Below are positions 45,924 to 54,882 of a DNA stretch of 64,000 bases, in pieces. The notes beneath the pieces were generated by a model that saw only the letters and a list, made by a program, of their open reading frames with translations, did not search any database and was not told the origin of the DNA. The position numbers and the translations under genes were made by a program. The stretch's first letter is position 1. Each line of letters starts with the position of its first letter. Source of the DNA: Vreelandella zhuhanensis. GTDB taxonomy: Bacteria; Pseudomonadota; Gammaproteobacteria; Pseudomonadales; Halomonadaceae. The stretch lies in assembly GCF_009793355.1 (NCBI RefSeq), contig NZ_WTKP01000006.1, positions 62,001 to 126,000 on the forward strand. The letters run 5' to 3'.

Positions 45924-47921
45924 ATGGAAGAGAAGTCTCCTCCTATGCTCATGACATTACTCAAACCCCTGTTTCGGCTGCCGCGGCGGCAGAAGCGCCT
46001 GCTGCAATTAGCGGCGGATAGTCTGCTGATCATCCTCAGCTTTTCCATGGCGATGCTGCTGCGCCTGGATAGCTGGGACTTCGCCAGGGACCCGAAAGTG
46101 TGGATGGTACTGCCGGTGATGATCCCGGTGAGCTTGGCCATCTTTATCCGCCTGGGCTTCTACCGGGCGGTGATTCGCTACATGAGCATCAAGGCCATAA
46201 AAACGGTGCTGGCCGGGGTGCTGGCATCGGCGCTGACGCTGGTGGTGGTTAACTACCTGTTCGATCTGCCGGTGCCGCGCTCGGTGCCGTTCATCTACGC
46301 CATGCTCGCGCTACTGACCATTGGCGGGGTTCGGGCCGCTCTGCGCGCGATGTATATCAAGGGTCAGCTGCGCTACAAGACGCGGGTACTGATCTATGGG
46401 GCCGGTTCGGCAGGGCGCCAGCTGGTGCAGTCGCTGCGCCATGGCACCGAGTACGACCCGGTGGGTTTCGTGGACGATGCACCGCACCTGGAGGCGGCCT
46501 TCATCCAGGGGCTGAAGGTGTATTCGCCCGGCGAGATCGGACGCCTGATCAAGGACTACGGGGTCAAGAAGGTACTGATGGCGATTCCCAGCGCGCCGCG
46601 GGCGCGGCGCCGCGAGATCCTGGAGCGCCTGGAGCCGCTGGAAGTGCCGGTGCAGACCATCCCGGGTATGGCCGACGTTGTCTCCGGCCGGGCGCAGATC
46701 AACGACCTGCGCGATGTCGCGGTGGAAGACCTGCTGGGCCGTGATCCGGTGCCGCCGGACGCCTCGCTGATGGGCGCCAATACCACCGGCAAGGTGGTGA
46801 TGGTGACCGGCGCCGGGGGATCTATCGGCAGCGAGCTGTGCCGCCAGATCCTGCGCCAGCACCCGGCGCAACTGCTGCTGCTGGAGCTTTCCGAGTTCAG
46901 CCTCTATCGCATCGAGCAGGAGCTTGGGCAGATCGCCCGCGAAGAGGGCATCGACTGCCCGGTGAAGGCGCTGCTGGGCTCGGTGCAGTATCGCAACCGG
47001 GTGCAGAAGATCATGACCGTCTTTTGCGTGCAGACGGTCTACCACGCCGCGGCCTACAAGCATGTGCCGATGGTGGAGCACAACGTGGTGGAGGGGCTGC
47101 GTAACAACGTGATGGGCACCATGGAAACGGCCTGGGCGGCGGTGGAGGCCGGCGTGGAAAGCTTCGTGCTGGTGTCCACCGACAAGGCGGTGCGGCCCAC
47201 CAACGTCATGGGGGCCAGCAAGCGCCTGGCCGAGCTGGTGTGCCAGGGGCTGGCCAAGGCCCAGGCGGGCACGCGCTTCAGCATGGTGCGCTTTGGCAAT
47301 GTGCTGGGCTCCAGTGGCTCGGTGGTGCCACTGTTTCGCCGCCAGATTGCCGCCGGCGGCCCGGTCACGGTGACAGACCCGGAGATCACCCGCTACTTCA
47401 TGACCATCCCCGAGGCCGCCCAGCTGGTGATCCAGGCAGGCGCCATGGCGCGTGGCGGCGATGTGTTCGTGCTCGACATGGGCGAGCCGGTAAAGATCGC
47501 CGAGCTGGCCGGCCACCTGATCCGGCTTTCCGGGCTGGAGCCGAGCTACCCCGATGGCCAAGCGGGCAGCGCCGGGAGCGGCGATATCGAGATCCGCTAC
47601 ACCGGCCTGCGTCCCGGCGAGAAGCTCTATGAAGAGTTGTTGATCGGCGAGAGGGTGGAAGCCACCCGCCATCCGCGGATCATGACCGCCAGCGAGATCT
47701 CGCTGCGCTGGGAAGAGGTGGAGGGGCTGCTGGAGAGCCTGTTCGATGCCTGCCGGTCCTTCGACGCTCCGCGAATTCGCGAGCTTCTTGAACAGGCGCC
47801 GCTGGGCTATCAGCCGCAGAGCGAGCCGGTCGACCTGGTGTGGGCTCAGCAGACCCCGACACAGGCCTCGCAAGGCGATAAGGTGATCGAGCTGCATTCC
47901 CAGCCTGCCTCAACCTGTTGA
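45924..47921 (+). CDS. pglF: Membrane UDP-GlcNAc 4,6-dehydratase (PglF/WbpM/CapD type)
   Basis: 665 residues. Four N-terminal membrane helices (about 25-135), a first Rossmann unit (TRVLIYGAGSAGRQLVQSL) and then the catalytic SDR domain. That domain has VTGAGGSIGSELCRQI, AAAYKHVPMVE and VSTDKAVRPTNVMGASKR, where the usual Tyr is replaced by Met, as in this family. It makes the UDP-4-keto-6-deoxy sugar for PglE. Starts at 45945 or 45951 are also possible. Confidence 0.93.
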   Translation: MEEKSPPMLMTLLKPLFRLPRRQKRLLQLAADSLLIILSFSMAMLLRLDSWDFARDPKVWMVLPVMIPVSLAIFIRLGFYRAVIRYMSIKAIKTVLAGVLASALTLVVVNYLFDLPVPRSVPFIYAMLALLTIGGVRAALRAMYIKGQLRYKTRVLIYGAGSAGRQLVQSLRHGTEYDPVGFVDDAPHLEAAFIQGLKVYSPGEIGRLIKDYGVKKVLMAIPSAPRARRREILERLEPLEVPVQTIPGMADVVSGRAQINDLRDVAVEDLLGRDPVPPDASLMGANTTGKVVMVTGAGGSIGSELCRQILRQHPAQLLLLELSEFSLYRIEQELGQIAREEGIDCPVKALLGSVQYRNRVQKIMTVFCVQTVYHAAAYKHVPMVEHNVVEGLRNNVMGTMETAWAAVEAGVESFVLVSTDKAVRPTNVMGASKRLAELVCQGLAKAQAGTRFSMVRFGNVLGSSGSVVPLFRRQIAAGGPVTVTDPEITRYFMTIPEAAQLVIQAGAMARGGDVFVLDMGEPVKIAELAGHLIRLSGLEPSYPDGQAGSAGSGDIEIRYTGLRPGEKLYEELLIGERVEATRHPRIMTASEISLRWEEVEGLLESLFDACRSFDAPRIRELLEQAPLGYQPQSEPVDLVWAQQTPTQASQGDKVIELHSQPASTC

Positions 47922-47959
47922 GGTCATCGTTGTTGAGCACCCGATAAACAAGGATTTAT

Positions 47960-49306
47960 ATGAATGTGACTGTCTTCGGCACCGGCTATGTTGGCCTGGT
48001 GCAGGGTGCCATCCTGGCGAATGTCGGCCACCATGTCGTCTGCGTGGATGTGGATGCCGAGAAAGTGGATAAGCTGACCCAGGGTATTATTCCCATTTAC
48101 GAGCCGGGCCTGGAAGCGCTGGTGAAGGAGAATAGCGCGGCAGGGCGGCTACGCTTTACCACCGATGCGGCCGCGGGCGTTGCCCACGGCGCTGTGCAGT
48201 TTATTGCGGTGGGCACGCCCCCCGATGAAGACGGTAGCGCCGATTTGCAGTACGTGCTAAAGGTCGCTGAAACCATCGCCGAGCATATGCAGGCGCACCG
48301 TATTATCGTCGATAAGTCGACCGTGCCGGTCGGCACCGCTGACAAGGTACGCGCACGGGTGGCGCAGGTACTGGAGCAACGCGGTGAAACGGCGCTGAGC
48401 TTTGATGTGGTGTCCAACCCCGAGTTTTTGAAAGAAGGCAGCGCCGTCGCCGACTGCCAAAAGCCGGATCGCATCATCATCGGCACCGAAGATGACCATA
48501 GCGTCGAAGTGATGCGCGAGCTCTACGCGCCCTTCAATCGCAACCATGAAAAAATCATCGTGATGGACGTGAAGAGCGCCGAGCTGACCAAGTACGCCGC
48601 CAACTGCATGCTGGCCACCAAGATCAGCTTCATGAACGAGATGGCTAACTTGGCCGAGCGTCTGGGCGCTGATATCGAGGCAGTGCGTCAGGGCATCGGC
48701 TCTGACCCACGTATCGGCTATCAGTTTATTTATCCGGGCGTAGGCTATGGCGGCTCGTGCTTCCCTAAAGACGTGCAAGCGCTCATTCGCGCCGCTGACG
48801 CTATTGATTTTGACGCCAAGGTTCTGAAAGCGGTAGAGAAGCGTAACTATCAGCAGAAGACCACGCTGTTCGAGAAGATCCTTGCCCACTTCGATGGCGA
48901 CCTCTCAGGCAGAACGTTTGCTCTCTGGGGCCTGGCCTTCAAGCCCAATACCGACGATATGCGCGAGGCACCCAGCCGTGTGTTGATGGAGGCGCTGTGG
49001 GCGGCTGGTGCCCAGGTGCAGGCTTATGATCCCGAGGCCATGGAGGAAACTCAGCGCCTCTATGCGGATCGAGACGTTCTTTCTCTATGCGGCACCAAGG
49101 AAGCGGCGCTCAAGAATGCCGATGCCCTGGTGATTGTGACGGATTGGCAGAGCTTCAAGGCACCCGACTTCGACCTGATCAAGCAGAAGCTCAGCCAGCC
49201 CACCATTTTCGATGGGCGCAATATGTACGATCCCAAGCGCATGGCGCGCAAAGGCTTTACCTATTATTCTGTGGGGCGCCAAGCGGCGTTTCTAGACCCA
49301 GCCTAG
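47960..49306 (+). CDS. ugd: UDP-glucose 6-dehydrogenase
   Basis: 448 residues. [30 protein letters not shown], and the active-site Cys in [14 protein letters not shown] identify Ugd. It makes UDP-glucuronate from UDP-glucose. No glucuronosyl-specific partner is evident here, so it may serve another polymer or feed further sugar conversion. Composition returns to chromosomal type. Confidence 0.95.
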   Translation: MNVTVFGTGYVGLVQGAILANVGHHVVCVDVDAEKVDKLTQGIIPIYEPGLEALVKENSAAGRLRFTTDAAAGVAHGAVQFIAVGTPPDEDGSADLQYVLKVAETIAEHMQAHRIIVDKSTVPVGTADKVRARVAQVLEQRGETALSFDVVSNPEFLKEGSAVADCQKPDRIIIGTEDDHSVEVMRELYAPFNRNHEKIIVMDVKSAELTKYAANCMLATKISFMNEMANLAERLGADIEAVRQGIGSDPRIGYQFIYPGVGYGGSCFPKDVQALIRAADAIDFDAKVLKAVEKRNYQQKTTLFEKILAHFDGDLSGRTFALWGLAFKPNTDDMREAPSRVLMEALWAAGAQVQAYDPEAMEETQRLYADRDVLSLCGTKEAALKNADALVIVTDWQSFKAPDFDLIKQKLSQPTIFDGRNMYDPKRMARKGFTYYSVGRQAAFLDPA

Positions 49307-49314
49307 GGGAAGCA

Positions 49315-50079
49315 TTGAACACTTATTCCTTCATTAAAACCCTCGCTGCCCAGATGTTGATGCCCTTGCCGCTGTGTTTGGGTTTGTTGGTGGTGGGTTT
49401 GTTGTTGCGCAATCGCTGGCGGCGCCTGGGAAATGGCTGCGCGCTTTTCGCGCTGCTGTTGTTGGTGTTGTTCAGCTGGGCACCGGTGGCCGATCGCCTC
49501 TTGGCACCGTTTGAATCCGCCTACCCGCCACTGCATAACTGGCCGCAAGGGCAAACGGTAGACGCCGTGATGGTGCTGGGCGGCGGTTACCAGCCGCATC
49601 AGCCGTGGGTACTCACCGGGCAGTTGAGTGACAGTTCCGCCAATCGGCTGTTGGAAGGCTTGAGGCTGTGGCACTTGAACCCTGACGCCCGTCTTATAGT
49701 GAGCGGCTCCAGTGGCGATGCGGACGTGGTACCCATGGCCCAGGCCTATGCCAACATTGCTCAGGATATGCAGGTACCCGCCAGCCAGTTGCATGTGCTG
49801 GATACGCCCACCGATACCGGTCAAGAAGCCCGCGCCGCCGCTCGGTTATTGGGCGAGGGCAGTTCGCTGCTGTTGGTCACCTCTGCCTCGCATATGCCTC
49901 GCGCCATCCAGCATTTTCGTCAGGCAGGCTTAACCCCGATCGCCGCGCCGACGCATTATCTCGCCCTGCGCGACTCCGCCAGCTCCCTGGGTTACTGGGT
50001 GCCTGCCGCTCGCCATCTGCATAAAAGCGAACGCGCCATTTACGAGGCGCTAGGCCTGTTGGCAGCACGCTGGGAGTAG
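49315..50079 (+). CDS. elyC: ElyC/SanA-family DUF218 membrane protein
   Basis: 254 residues from a TTG at 49315 preceded by GGGGAAGC. Two N-terminal membrane segments (LMPLPLCLGLLVVGLLL and GCALFALLLLVLFSW) are followed by a DUF218 domain: VDAVMVLGGGYQPH, LIVSGSSGDADVVP, DTPTDTGQEA and LLVTSASHMPRAI. ElyC in E. coli affects the undecaprenyl-phosphate pool and envelope assembly; the same is inferred here. It closes the polysaccharide locus. Confidence 0.85.
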   Translation: MNTYSFIKTLAAQMLMPLPLCLGLLVVGLLLRNRWRRLGNGCALFALLLLVLFSWAPVADRLLAPFESAYPPLHNWPQGQTVDAVMVLGGGYQPHQPWVLTGQLSDSSANRLLEGLRLWHLNPDARLIVSGSSGDADVVPMAQAYANIAQDMQVPASQLHVLDTPTDTGQEARAAARLLGEGSSLLLVTSASHMPRAIQHFRQAGLTPIAAPTHYLALRDSASSLGYWVPAARHLHKSERAIYEALGLLAARWE

Positions 50080-50094
50080 CCAGCTCTTACGCAA

Positions 50095-50455
50095 GAAACC
50101 CCTCGCGCGATGAATCGCCCTCCCACCAGGCAACCCCACCCGGCTGATACAGGGTAGGAGGCCGACTTGTCGGGCGAGCCCTTGATTGTTGCCCTTTGCA
50201 GCCAACCCCTCGCGCGATGAATCGCCCTCCCACCCAGAACAAAACCCCAGAGTCAGCCGAGCTGGTGGGAGGCCGGTTTACCGGGCGAGCCCTTGATTGT
50301 TGCCCTTTGCAGCCAACCCCTCGCGCGATGAATCGCCCTCCCACCAAACAACCCCACCCGGCTGCTACAGGGTGGGAGGCCGGTTTACCGGGCGAGCCCT
50401 TGATTGTTGCCCTTTGCCGCCAACCCCTCGCGCGATAAATCGCCCTCCCACCAAG
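50095..50455. repeat. REP array after elyC
   Basis: Four inverted type A elements (AACCCCTCGCGCGATGAATC, at about 50096, 50206, 50316 and 50427) alternate with three forward type B elements (GTAGGAGGCCGACTTGTCGG at 50153, then variants near 50268 and 50378 whose core is CCGGTTTACCGG). The order A-/B+ is the mirror of the 19955 array. The rest of the gap to 50575 carries no gene. Confidence 0.93.
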
Positions 50456-50575
50456 GCCGCTCTTTGCGTATCTGGCTGTTTTTTTCTTTATACGACAGCA
50501 AGATAGCATGAGCTGGAAAAGCGTTTGACAGCGGACCTGTGTGGTAAGCTGAGTTGTATCAACGCAGGAGTGCCC

Positions 50576-51410
50576 ATGAGCGACCTACTCGATCCCACCA
50601 ATGATTATGTGTTCAAGCGACTCTTTTCCGAGGCGCCCGAGTTGCTGGTGGATCTAATCAACGACCTGCGTCCGGATCTGCCGGATATCGCCTCGGTGGA
50701 GATCCTCAACCCCAATATCGAAGCCAGCGAATTGACCGGCAAGTACATCATTCTTGACGTCCTGGCGCGTGATGGTGAGGGCCACTGCTATAATGTCGAA
50801 ATACAGGTACGTCGTTACGGTGCCTGGCACAAGCGGGGTTTATTTTACTTGGCCCGCACGCTGGGGACTCAGCTGACCGCGGGCGAAGACTACCAGGAAC
50901 TGCGTGCCTCGGTGGGGCTGCACCTGCTGGATTTCGACCTGTTCACCGCGACAGAAAATGAACGCCAGCAAGCCGTATGGCGTTTCGAGATGCGCGATGA
51001 GCGCCAGCCGAATATCTCGCTGGGGAACATCTTGCAGATGAACCTGATCGAACTGAACAAGGCGGATCGCCTGGGGTTGCCACCCGGCCCGCTCTTGGCG
51101 TGGATTACCTTCTTCAAGCACTGGCAGGAGGAACTGACGATGGCCAATGTTGCACACGAACCCCGTCCAGAAGGCCATGAGCCGCATCCGACAGCTTAGC
51201 GCCGATGAAGAGACGCGCCGTCTTGCCTTTGTGCGGGAACGGGCGCTGCGCGATGAGGTGTCGTTGTTGAATGATGCTAAGCGCGAAGGTCGTGAGGAGG
51301 TCGCTCGCAGTATGATTCTTAAAACCGAAATGGATGACGTGATGATTGCTGATATCGCCGAATTGTCTGTTGAGGACGTGTCCAAGCTGCGTGCTGAAAT
51401 CAAGCACTGA
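50576..51410 (+). pseudogene. Frameshifted Rpn/PD-(D/E)XK family nuclease-transposase
   Basis: The frame from 50576 (MSDLLDPTNDYVFKRLFSE, typical of Rpn/PDDEXK transposase-like nucleases) runs to a stop at 51199, but its last residues are nonsense. Dropping one C from CCCC at 51161-51164 restores the usual end in another frame (PVQKAMSRIRQLSADEETRR, on to 51410). So one inserted base splits the gene. The catalytic-looking LDVLARDGEGHCYNVEIQVR is intact. A GCAGGAG ribosome-binding site precedes it. Sequencing error is possible. Confidence 0.82.
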
Positions 51411-51429
51411 CCCTACCTTCCCTGTTTTC

Positions 51430-51585
51430 TTTCGCATCAGGTACAAAATAATAGGGCAGCCGCCGGTGGGAGGCCGACTTGTCGGGCGATGGATGTTTCC
51501 CCAGGCGCCTGCGGCGCCAATCGCCGGCTGAAGCCAGCTCCTACGCAGCCAACCCCTCGCGCGATAAATCGCCCTCCCACCCAAT
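51430..51585. repeat. REP cluster (types B, C, A)
   Basis: A forward type B element (from 51467), an inverted type C element (CGCCTGCGGCGCCAATCGCC then GGCTGAAGCCAGCTCCTAC, 51506-51543) and an inverted type A (51551-51580). The stretch starting at CGCATCAGGTAC (51433) is almost repeated at 56216. Confidence 0.9.
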
Positions 51586-51686
51586 AACAAACCCTCCATT
51601 TTCAGCCAAGCCGGTGGACGGGAGCAGACTTTCAAACGTGCTATTCTGATCTGGCAAGTTTTACTGTCGCCAGCTGGAGGTGTGCG

Positions 51687-51917
51687 ATGTATGCGATAGA
51701 GTTTGAAGCCGATATCCGAGATGGCATGGTCAAGATTCCAGATGAATACAAACTGCTGAAAAACGGACATGCCAGAATTGTCGTTTTGTATGACTCATTT
51801 GAAGAGAATGAAGTTACCGAGGAGCAGGTGGAAATCGATTTTTCTCGGGTTAAGGCGCCTTCTTTAGCCCAGCGGGAGGGAGTGGAGTATCAAAGGAGCC
51901 TGAGGGATGAGTGGTAG
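51687..51917 (+). CDS. Small antitoxin-like protein of a PIN-toxin pair
   Basis: 76 residues (MYAIEFEADIRDGMVKIPDE), preceded by a strong GGAGGTG site. The start resembles small antitoxins of the DUF2281 kind that pair with PIN-domain toxins. The next frame overlaps its end by 11 bases and begins like a PIN toxin, but stops after 13 codons, so this is an orphaned antitoxin. The family call is moderate. Confidence 0.7.
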   Translation: MYAIEFEADIRDGMVKIPDEYKLLKNGHARIVVLYDSFEENEVTEEQVEIDFSRVKAPSLAQREGVEYQRSLRDEW

Positions 51918-51948
51918 CTACCTGCTGGACTTTAATGTCTTCATTTAG
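51907..51948 (+). pseudogene. 13-codon stub of a PIN-domain toxin
   Basis: MSGSYLLDFNVFI followed by TAG. PIN (VapC-type) toxins start with a strand ending in LLDTNI, whose Asp is catalytic; here LLDFNV is followed directly by a stop and then by an unrelated antitoxin gene. The body of the toxin has been lost. The 11-base overlap with the upstream antitoxin supports the reading. Confidence 0.6.
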
Positions 51949-51957
51949 GAGATGGAT

Positions 51958-52221
51958 ATGACAGCTTATAAAATGCCTGCCCGTATACGTAAGCATGAGC
52001 GTGATGACCCTATGCAGGATACTCGTAAGCTGAGAGATTTCGCACGAACCGCTTCACGCATGGCAATAAAAAAACAGCTTGAATGTGGTGTTCCAGTTGT
52101 TTATGAGAAAAATGGCAACCTCGTTGAGGTGAGCGCCGATAAAAAGGAAAGGGTGATAAAGGAGCTCAAGCCTAAAAAGCCGTTTGATCTACGAGCCTAC
52201 TTATGCCAAGACTCCGATTGA
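51958..52221 (+). CDS. Antitoxin-like partner of a zeta-like toxin
   Basis: 87 residues from the ATG at 51958, six bases after AGGAG; an ATG at 51952 abuts the site. The protein is charged (RKLRDFARTASRMAIKKQLE, VVYEKNGNLVEVSADKK) and its end overlaps the P-loop toxin frame by 19 bases, as in toxin-antitoxin operons. I do not recognise the family itself. Its toxin partner is broken. Confidence 0.65.
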   Translation: MTAYKMPARIRKHERDDPMQDTRKLRDFARTASRMAIKKQLECGVPVVYEKNGNLVEVSADKKERVIKELKPKKPFDLRAYLCQDSD

Positions 52222-52492
52222 TTGCGGGGCCTAATGGCTCGGGTAAAACAACGCTTGCTCGCTATTTGATCAGCCGCGATGTGCCTTTGGGGCAGTACAT
52301 TAATCCTGATGATATTGCGAAATATATTGCTTTTTCCGACATGCTGCGGGCCACAGCCGGCGCGATAGAGGTGGAGGTGCCATCTATTGAGGGCAACTCG
52401 GCGCAATTTGCTGACACCTTTGCTGCCATGCTTGCCCAGCGTATTGCAGTTGGACTTCGTGGGGAGTGGGTTGATGCTAAGCTTTCCTTGAC
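52203..52492 (+). pseudogene. Zeta-like P-loop toxin cut by a tnpB element
   Basis: The first about 97 codons encode a zeta/AAA-type kinase start: LRLIAGPNGSGKTTLARYL (Walker A), INPDDIAKYIAFSD. The frame then reads WVDAKLSLT and at about 52492 enters the left end of an IS1341-type element, ending at 52562. The second half, with the substrate site, is not found to the right of the element, so part of the gene was deleted as well. Confidence 0.78.
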
Positions 52493-52592
52493 CAAAATGC
52501 GCGGCATGCCCCGTACTTTTAGTGCGGGGAAGGATAGCGCGGGCGCCGAAGGCGCCCTATAATACTGGATGAAATAACAGTTAAAGGTGCTC

Positions 52593-53801
52593 ATGCAACG
52601 CCTCCAAGCCTTCAAATACGAGCTGATGCCCAACGGCGAACAGGTGCGCAAAATGCGCCAGTTCGCCGGCATGGCGCGGTTCGTGTTCAACCTAGGCCTG
52701 GCGTTGCAGAAAGAACGTTACGAGGCGGGAGAAAAGAAGCTGGGCTACGCCGCCTTGTGCAAAAAGCTCACCGGCTGGCGCAACAGTGCCGATACCCCCT
52801 GGCTCAAGGACGGCCCGACCCATCCGCTCCAGCAGTCGCTGAAAGACCTTGAGCGCGCCTACACCAACTTCTTTGCCAAGCGGGCCGACTTCCCACGCTT
52901 CAAGAAGAAAGGCCAACGCGACAGCTTCCGCTACCCCGACCCAAAGCAGATCCGGCTCGACCAGGGTAATGGCAGGCTATTTCTGCCCAAGCTGGGCTGG
53001 CTGCGCTTCCGCCAGAGCCGCGAGGTGCTGGGCGCGGTGAAGAACGTCACCGTCAGCCAGTCGGGCGGACGCTGGTTCATATCGATCCAGACCGAACGCG
53101 AGGTGGAAGTACCGGCGCCCTCGGGCGGCGCGGTCGGCATCGACATGGGCGTGGCGAGATTCGCCACGCTCTCGGATGGAAGCTATCTCGCTCCGCTCAA
53201 CAGCTTCAAGACGCACCAGGTGGCCCTGCACAAGGCGCAGCGCGCCCTGAGCCGCAAGACAAAATTCAGCAATAACGGGAAGAAAGCCAAGGCCCGCATC
53301 CAACGAATACAGGCTCGCATTGCCAACGCCCGCCGCGATTACTTGCACAAGGCTTCCGCCACGATCAGCCAAAACCACGCGCTTGTGGTGCTCGAAGACT
53401 TGCAGGTAGGCAACATGTCACGGTCGGCAAAGGGCAGTGTTGAGCAGCCGGGGCGCAACATCCGCGCCAAGTCGGGGCTCAATCGCGCCATTCTCGACCA
53501 GGGCTGGTTCGAGTTCCGGCGCCAGCTCGACTACAAACTGGCTTGGCGCGGGGCGCATCTGGTGGTGGTGCCGCCGCGCAACACCAGCCGCACGTGTACC
53601 GAGTGCGGGCATGTGGCCGCGGAGAACCGGGGCAGCCAAGCTCGCTTCGCCTGTGTCGAGTGTGGCTTTAAGGCCAATGCCGATCTTGTCGGCGCGATCA
53701 ATGTGCTAAGGGCAGGGCATGCCCGGTTAGCCTGTGAAGTGAGCGGTGCAGTAAGGCCGCCAGCAGCAGGAACCCACCGAAGCGACTCAGGAAAGCCGTA
53801 G
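52593..53801 (+). CDS. tnpB: TnpB RNA-guided endonuclease
   Basis: 402 residues from the ATG at 52593 (a GTG two codons earlier is possible). An N-terminal helical part (LQAFKYELMPNGEQVRKMRQ) precedes a RuvC-like domain. The catalytic triad appears complete: Asp184 in GIDMGVARFATL, Glu268 in VVLEDLQVGNM, Asp364 in NADLVGAINVLRAG. A zinc ribbon (CTECGH and CVECGF) lies between the last two. TnpB proteins are guided by an RNA from the 3' end of their own gene to cut next to a short motif, which helps retain the element. This copy looks functional. Confidence 0.93.
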   Translation: MQRLQAFKYELMPNGEQVRKMRQFAGMARFVFNLGLALQKERYEAGEKKLGYAALCKKLTGWRNSADTPWLKDGPTHPLQQSLKDLERAYTNFFAKRADFPRFKKKGQRDSFRYPDPKQIRLDQGNGRLFLPKLGWLRFRQSREVLGAVKNVTVSQSGGRWFISIQTEREVEVPAPSGGAVGIDMGVARFATLSDGSYLAPLNSFKTHQVALHKAQRALSRKTKFSNNGKKAKARIQRIQARIANARRDYLHKASATISQNHALVVLEDLQVGNMSRSAKGSVEQPGRNIRAKSGLNRAILDQGWFEFRRQLDYKLAWRGAHLVVVPPRNTSRTCTECGHVAAENRGSQARFACVECGFKANADLVGAINVLRAGHARLACEVSGAVRPPAAGTHRSDSGKP

Positions 53802-53886
53802 GCTGAGCCTGAGCGCCGTAGGAATCCTCTTCCTTTCCGCCCCAGGCGGCAGCTTCCTAAGAAGCTGAGGGAGAGGAGGATGTCAA
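53750..53886 (+). ncRNA. Probable omega-RNA scaffold at the element's right end
   Basis: TnpB guide RNAs span the tnpB 3' end and the right end of the element. Here the tail shows two adjacent perfect hairpins (CCGCC-CCA-GGCGG and CAGCTTC-CTAA-GAAGCTG) and a purine-rich end. The guide would then be the flanking GTCTATTTCACGCTC, inside higA. Extent is inferred. Confidence 0.45.
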
Positions 53887-54159
53887 GTCTATTTCACGCT
53901 CAGCGTGCCAGGCGTCGTAGGCCGCCTGGAGGCGCAGCCATAGGCCGGGGCCGTTACCGAATAACTTGCCGAGGCGTGCAGCCATTTCTGGCGATACTGG
54001 CTTGCGCGTGGCCAGGATAGCGTGCAAATGCTGGCGTGAGATGCCTAACATTTGCGCAATGGCTTTCTTGCTGTAATTCATATCCTCTAGCATGTCTTCG
54101 ATCACCTCGCCGGGGTGCGGCGGGCAGCGGTTGGGGTTTTGCTTTGCGGTAATAGACAT
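53857..54159 (-). CDS. higA: HigA-family antitoxin with altered C-terminus
   Basis: 100 residues. PPHPGEVIEDMLEDMNYSKK, a helix-turn-helix (AIAQMLGISRQHLHAILATR) and LFGNGPGLWLRLQAAYDAW are classic for HigA/VapI antitoxins. The last eight codons (TSSSPSAS) are read from the right end of the tnpB element, so the insertion replaced the original tail. The toxin gene that should precede it is only a remnant (54191-54258). Confidence 0.9.
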   Translation of the reverse strand: MSITAKQNPNRCPPHPGEVIEDMLEDMNYSKKAIAQMLGISRQHLHAILATRKPVSPEMAARLGKLFGNGPGLWLRLQAAYDAWHAEREIDLTSSSPSAS

Positions 54160-54190
54160 AGTGATTCCACCCTCTCAGTGGTATTGCTCG

Positions 54191-54258
54191 TCAATGGTAT
54201 TGTTCGAAATCAACTTGGTAAACGTTACCGTCCTCAAACTCAAAAGTGAGGCACTTAT
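54191..54258 (-). pseudogene. 3' remnant of a HigB toxin gene
   Basis: On the minus strand, about 20 codons ending FEFEDGNVYQVDFEQYH and a stop lie 31 bases before the higA start. This matches the usual HigB C-terminus (Phe-x-x-x-Asp-Gly-x-x-Tyr ... Tyr-His). Upstream of it the gene is replaced by a REP element. The toxin is therefore lost while higA survives. Confidence 0.65.
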
Positions 54259-54261
54259 TTG

Positions 54262-54500
54262 ACTTGGCAGGAGGCCGACTTGTCGGGCGAGCCCTTGGTG
54301 TTTACCCCAGGCGCCTGCGGCGCCAATCGCCGGCTAAAGCCAGCTCCCACGGGGTAGTGGCCGTGGTTTGGTAGGAGCCTGACTTGTCGGGCGAGCCCTT
54401 GATGTTTACCCCAGGCGCCTGCGGCGCCCATCCCGGCTGAAGCCAGCTCCTACGCAAGAAACCCCTCGCGCGATGAATCGCCCTCCCACCCCACAGATTC
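54262..54500. repeat. REP cluster (B, C, B, C, A)
   Basis: Forward type B elements start near 54268 and 54370. Each is followed by an inverted type C element, and an inverted type A closes the cluster (54463-54492). It fills most of the gap between the higB remnant and the RelE-type toxin gene. Confidence 0.9.
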
Positions 54501-54557
54501 AACCAAGCCAAGTCGGCGCCCTGATGAATAAGCTGGGCTGAAAGCTGTTGCAGTTTA

Positions 54558-54573
54558 GTAGTCTAAAAACTAC
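54558..54573. promoter_or_regulatory. Inverted repeat upstream of the RelE/HigA operon
   Basis: GTAGT-CTAAAA-ACTAC lies ten bases before the toxin start. Toxin-antitoxin operons are usually self-repressed through such operators, so it is a candidate site for the downstream HigA-like antitoxin. Confidence 0.4.
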
Positions 54574-54582
54574 AATCCAGTC

Positions 54583-54882
54583 ATGCTTGATATCAAACAG
54601 ACAGATACCTACCGAAAATGGGAGCGCAAACTCCGTGATCAGCGCGCCAAGGCACTGATTGCCGCGCGTGTTTTCCGTCTGGCTAACGGCCTATCCGGGG
54701 ACGTCAAGCCTGTTGGACAGGGAGTCAGCGAGCTTCGTATCCATCACGGCCCAGGGTATCGGGTATATTTTAAGCAGCGTGGAAGCGAAATCGTCATTCT
54801 TCTGTGCGGTGGCGACAAAAGTACGCAGCAAAGTGACATCGAAACAGCACAGCGTCTTGCGGCAGAATGGGAGGCGTTATGA
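54583..54882 (+). CDS. RelE/ParE-superfamily toxin (HigB type)
   Basis: 99 residues (MLDIKQTDTYRKWERKLRDQ; GVSELRIHHGPGYRVYFKQR; LLCGGDKSTQQSDIETAQ). This is the short RelE-like branch often called addiction-module killer protein, Gp49/HigB-like. These toxins cleave mRNA on the ribosome. Complete and in normal toxin-first order, with an ATGA overlap to the antitoxin. Confidence 0.9.
   Translation: MLDIKQTDTYRKWERKLRDQRAKALIAARVFRLANGLSGDVKPVGQGVSELRIHHGPGYRVYFKQRGSEIVILLCGGDKSTQQSDIETAQRLAAEWEAL

Larger units (their letters stand above)
52493..53886 (+). mobile_element. IS200/IS605-family element, IS1341 type (tnpB only)
   Basis: About 1.4 kb holding only tnpB. The left end has hairpins CCCCGTAC-N5-GTGCGGGG (52509-52529) and GGGCGCC-GAA-GGCGCCC (52541-52557). 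A perfect -10 hexamer (TATAAT, 52558-52563) follows. The right end has hairpins 53837-53849 and 53850-53867 and finishes near GGATGTCAA. TTGAC at 52488-52492 would be the target-adjacent motif. No tnpA is present, so it cannot move alone. Exact ends are estimated. Confidence 0.8.

Noticed and set aside
46311..47897. A 528-codon minus-strand frame opposite pglF
   Set aside because: Antisense shadow in GC-rich DNA; the plus-strand gene carries all SDR motifs.
49087..49314. ElyC-like protein starting inside ugd at 49087
   Set aside because: The extra 76 residues are the ugd gene in another frame; a TTG with GGGGAAGC at 49315 gives a normal membrane-protein start.
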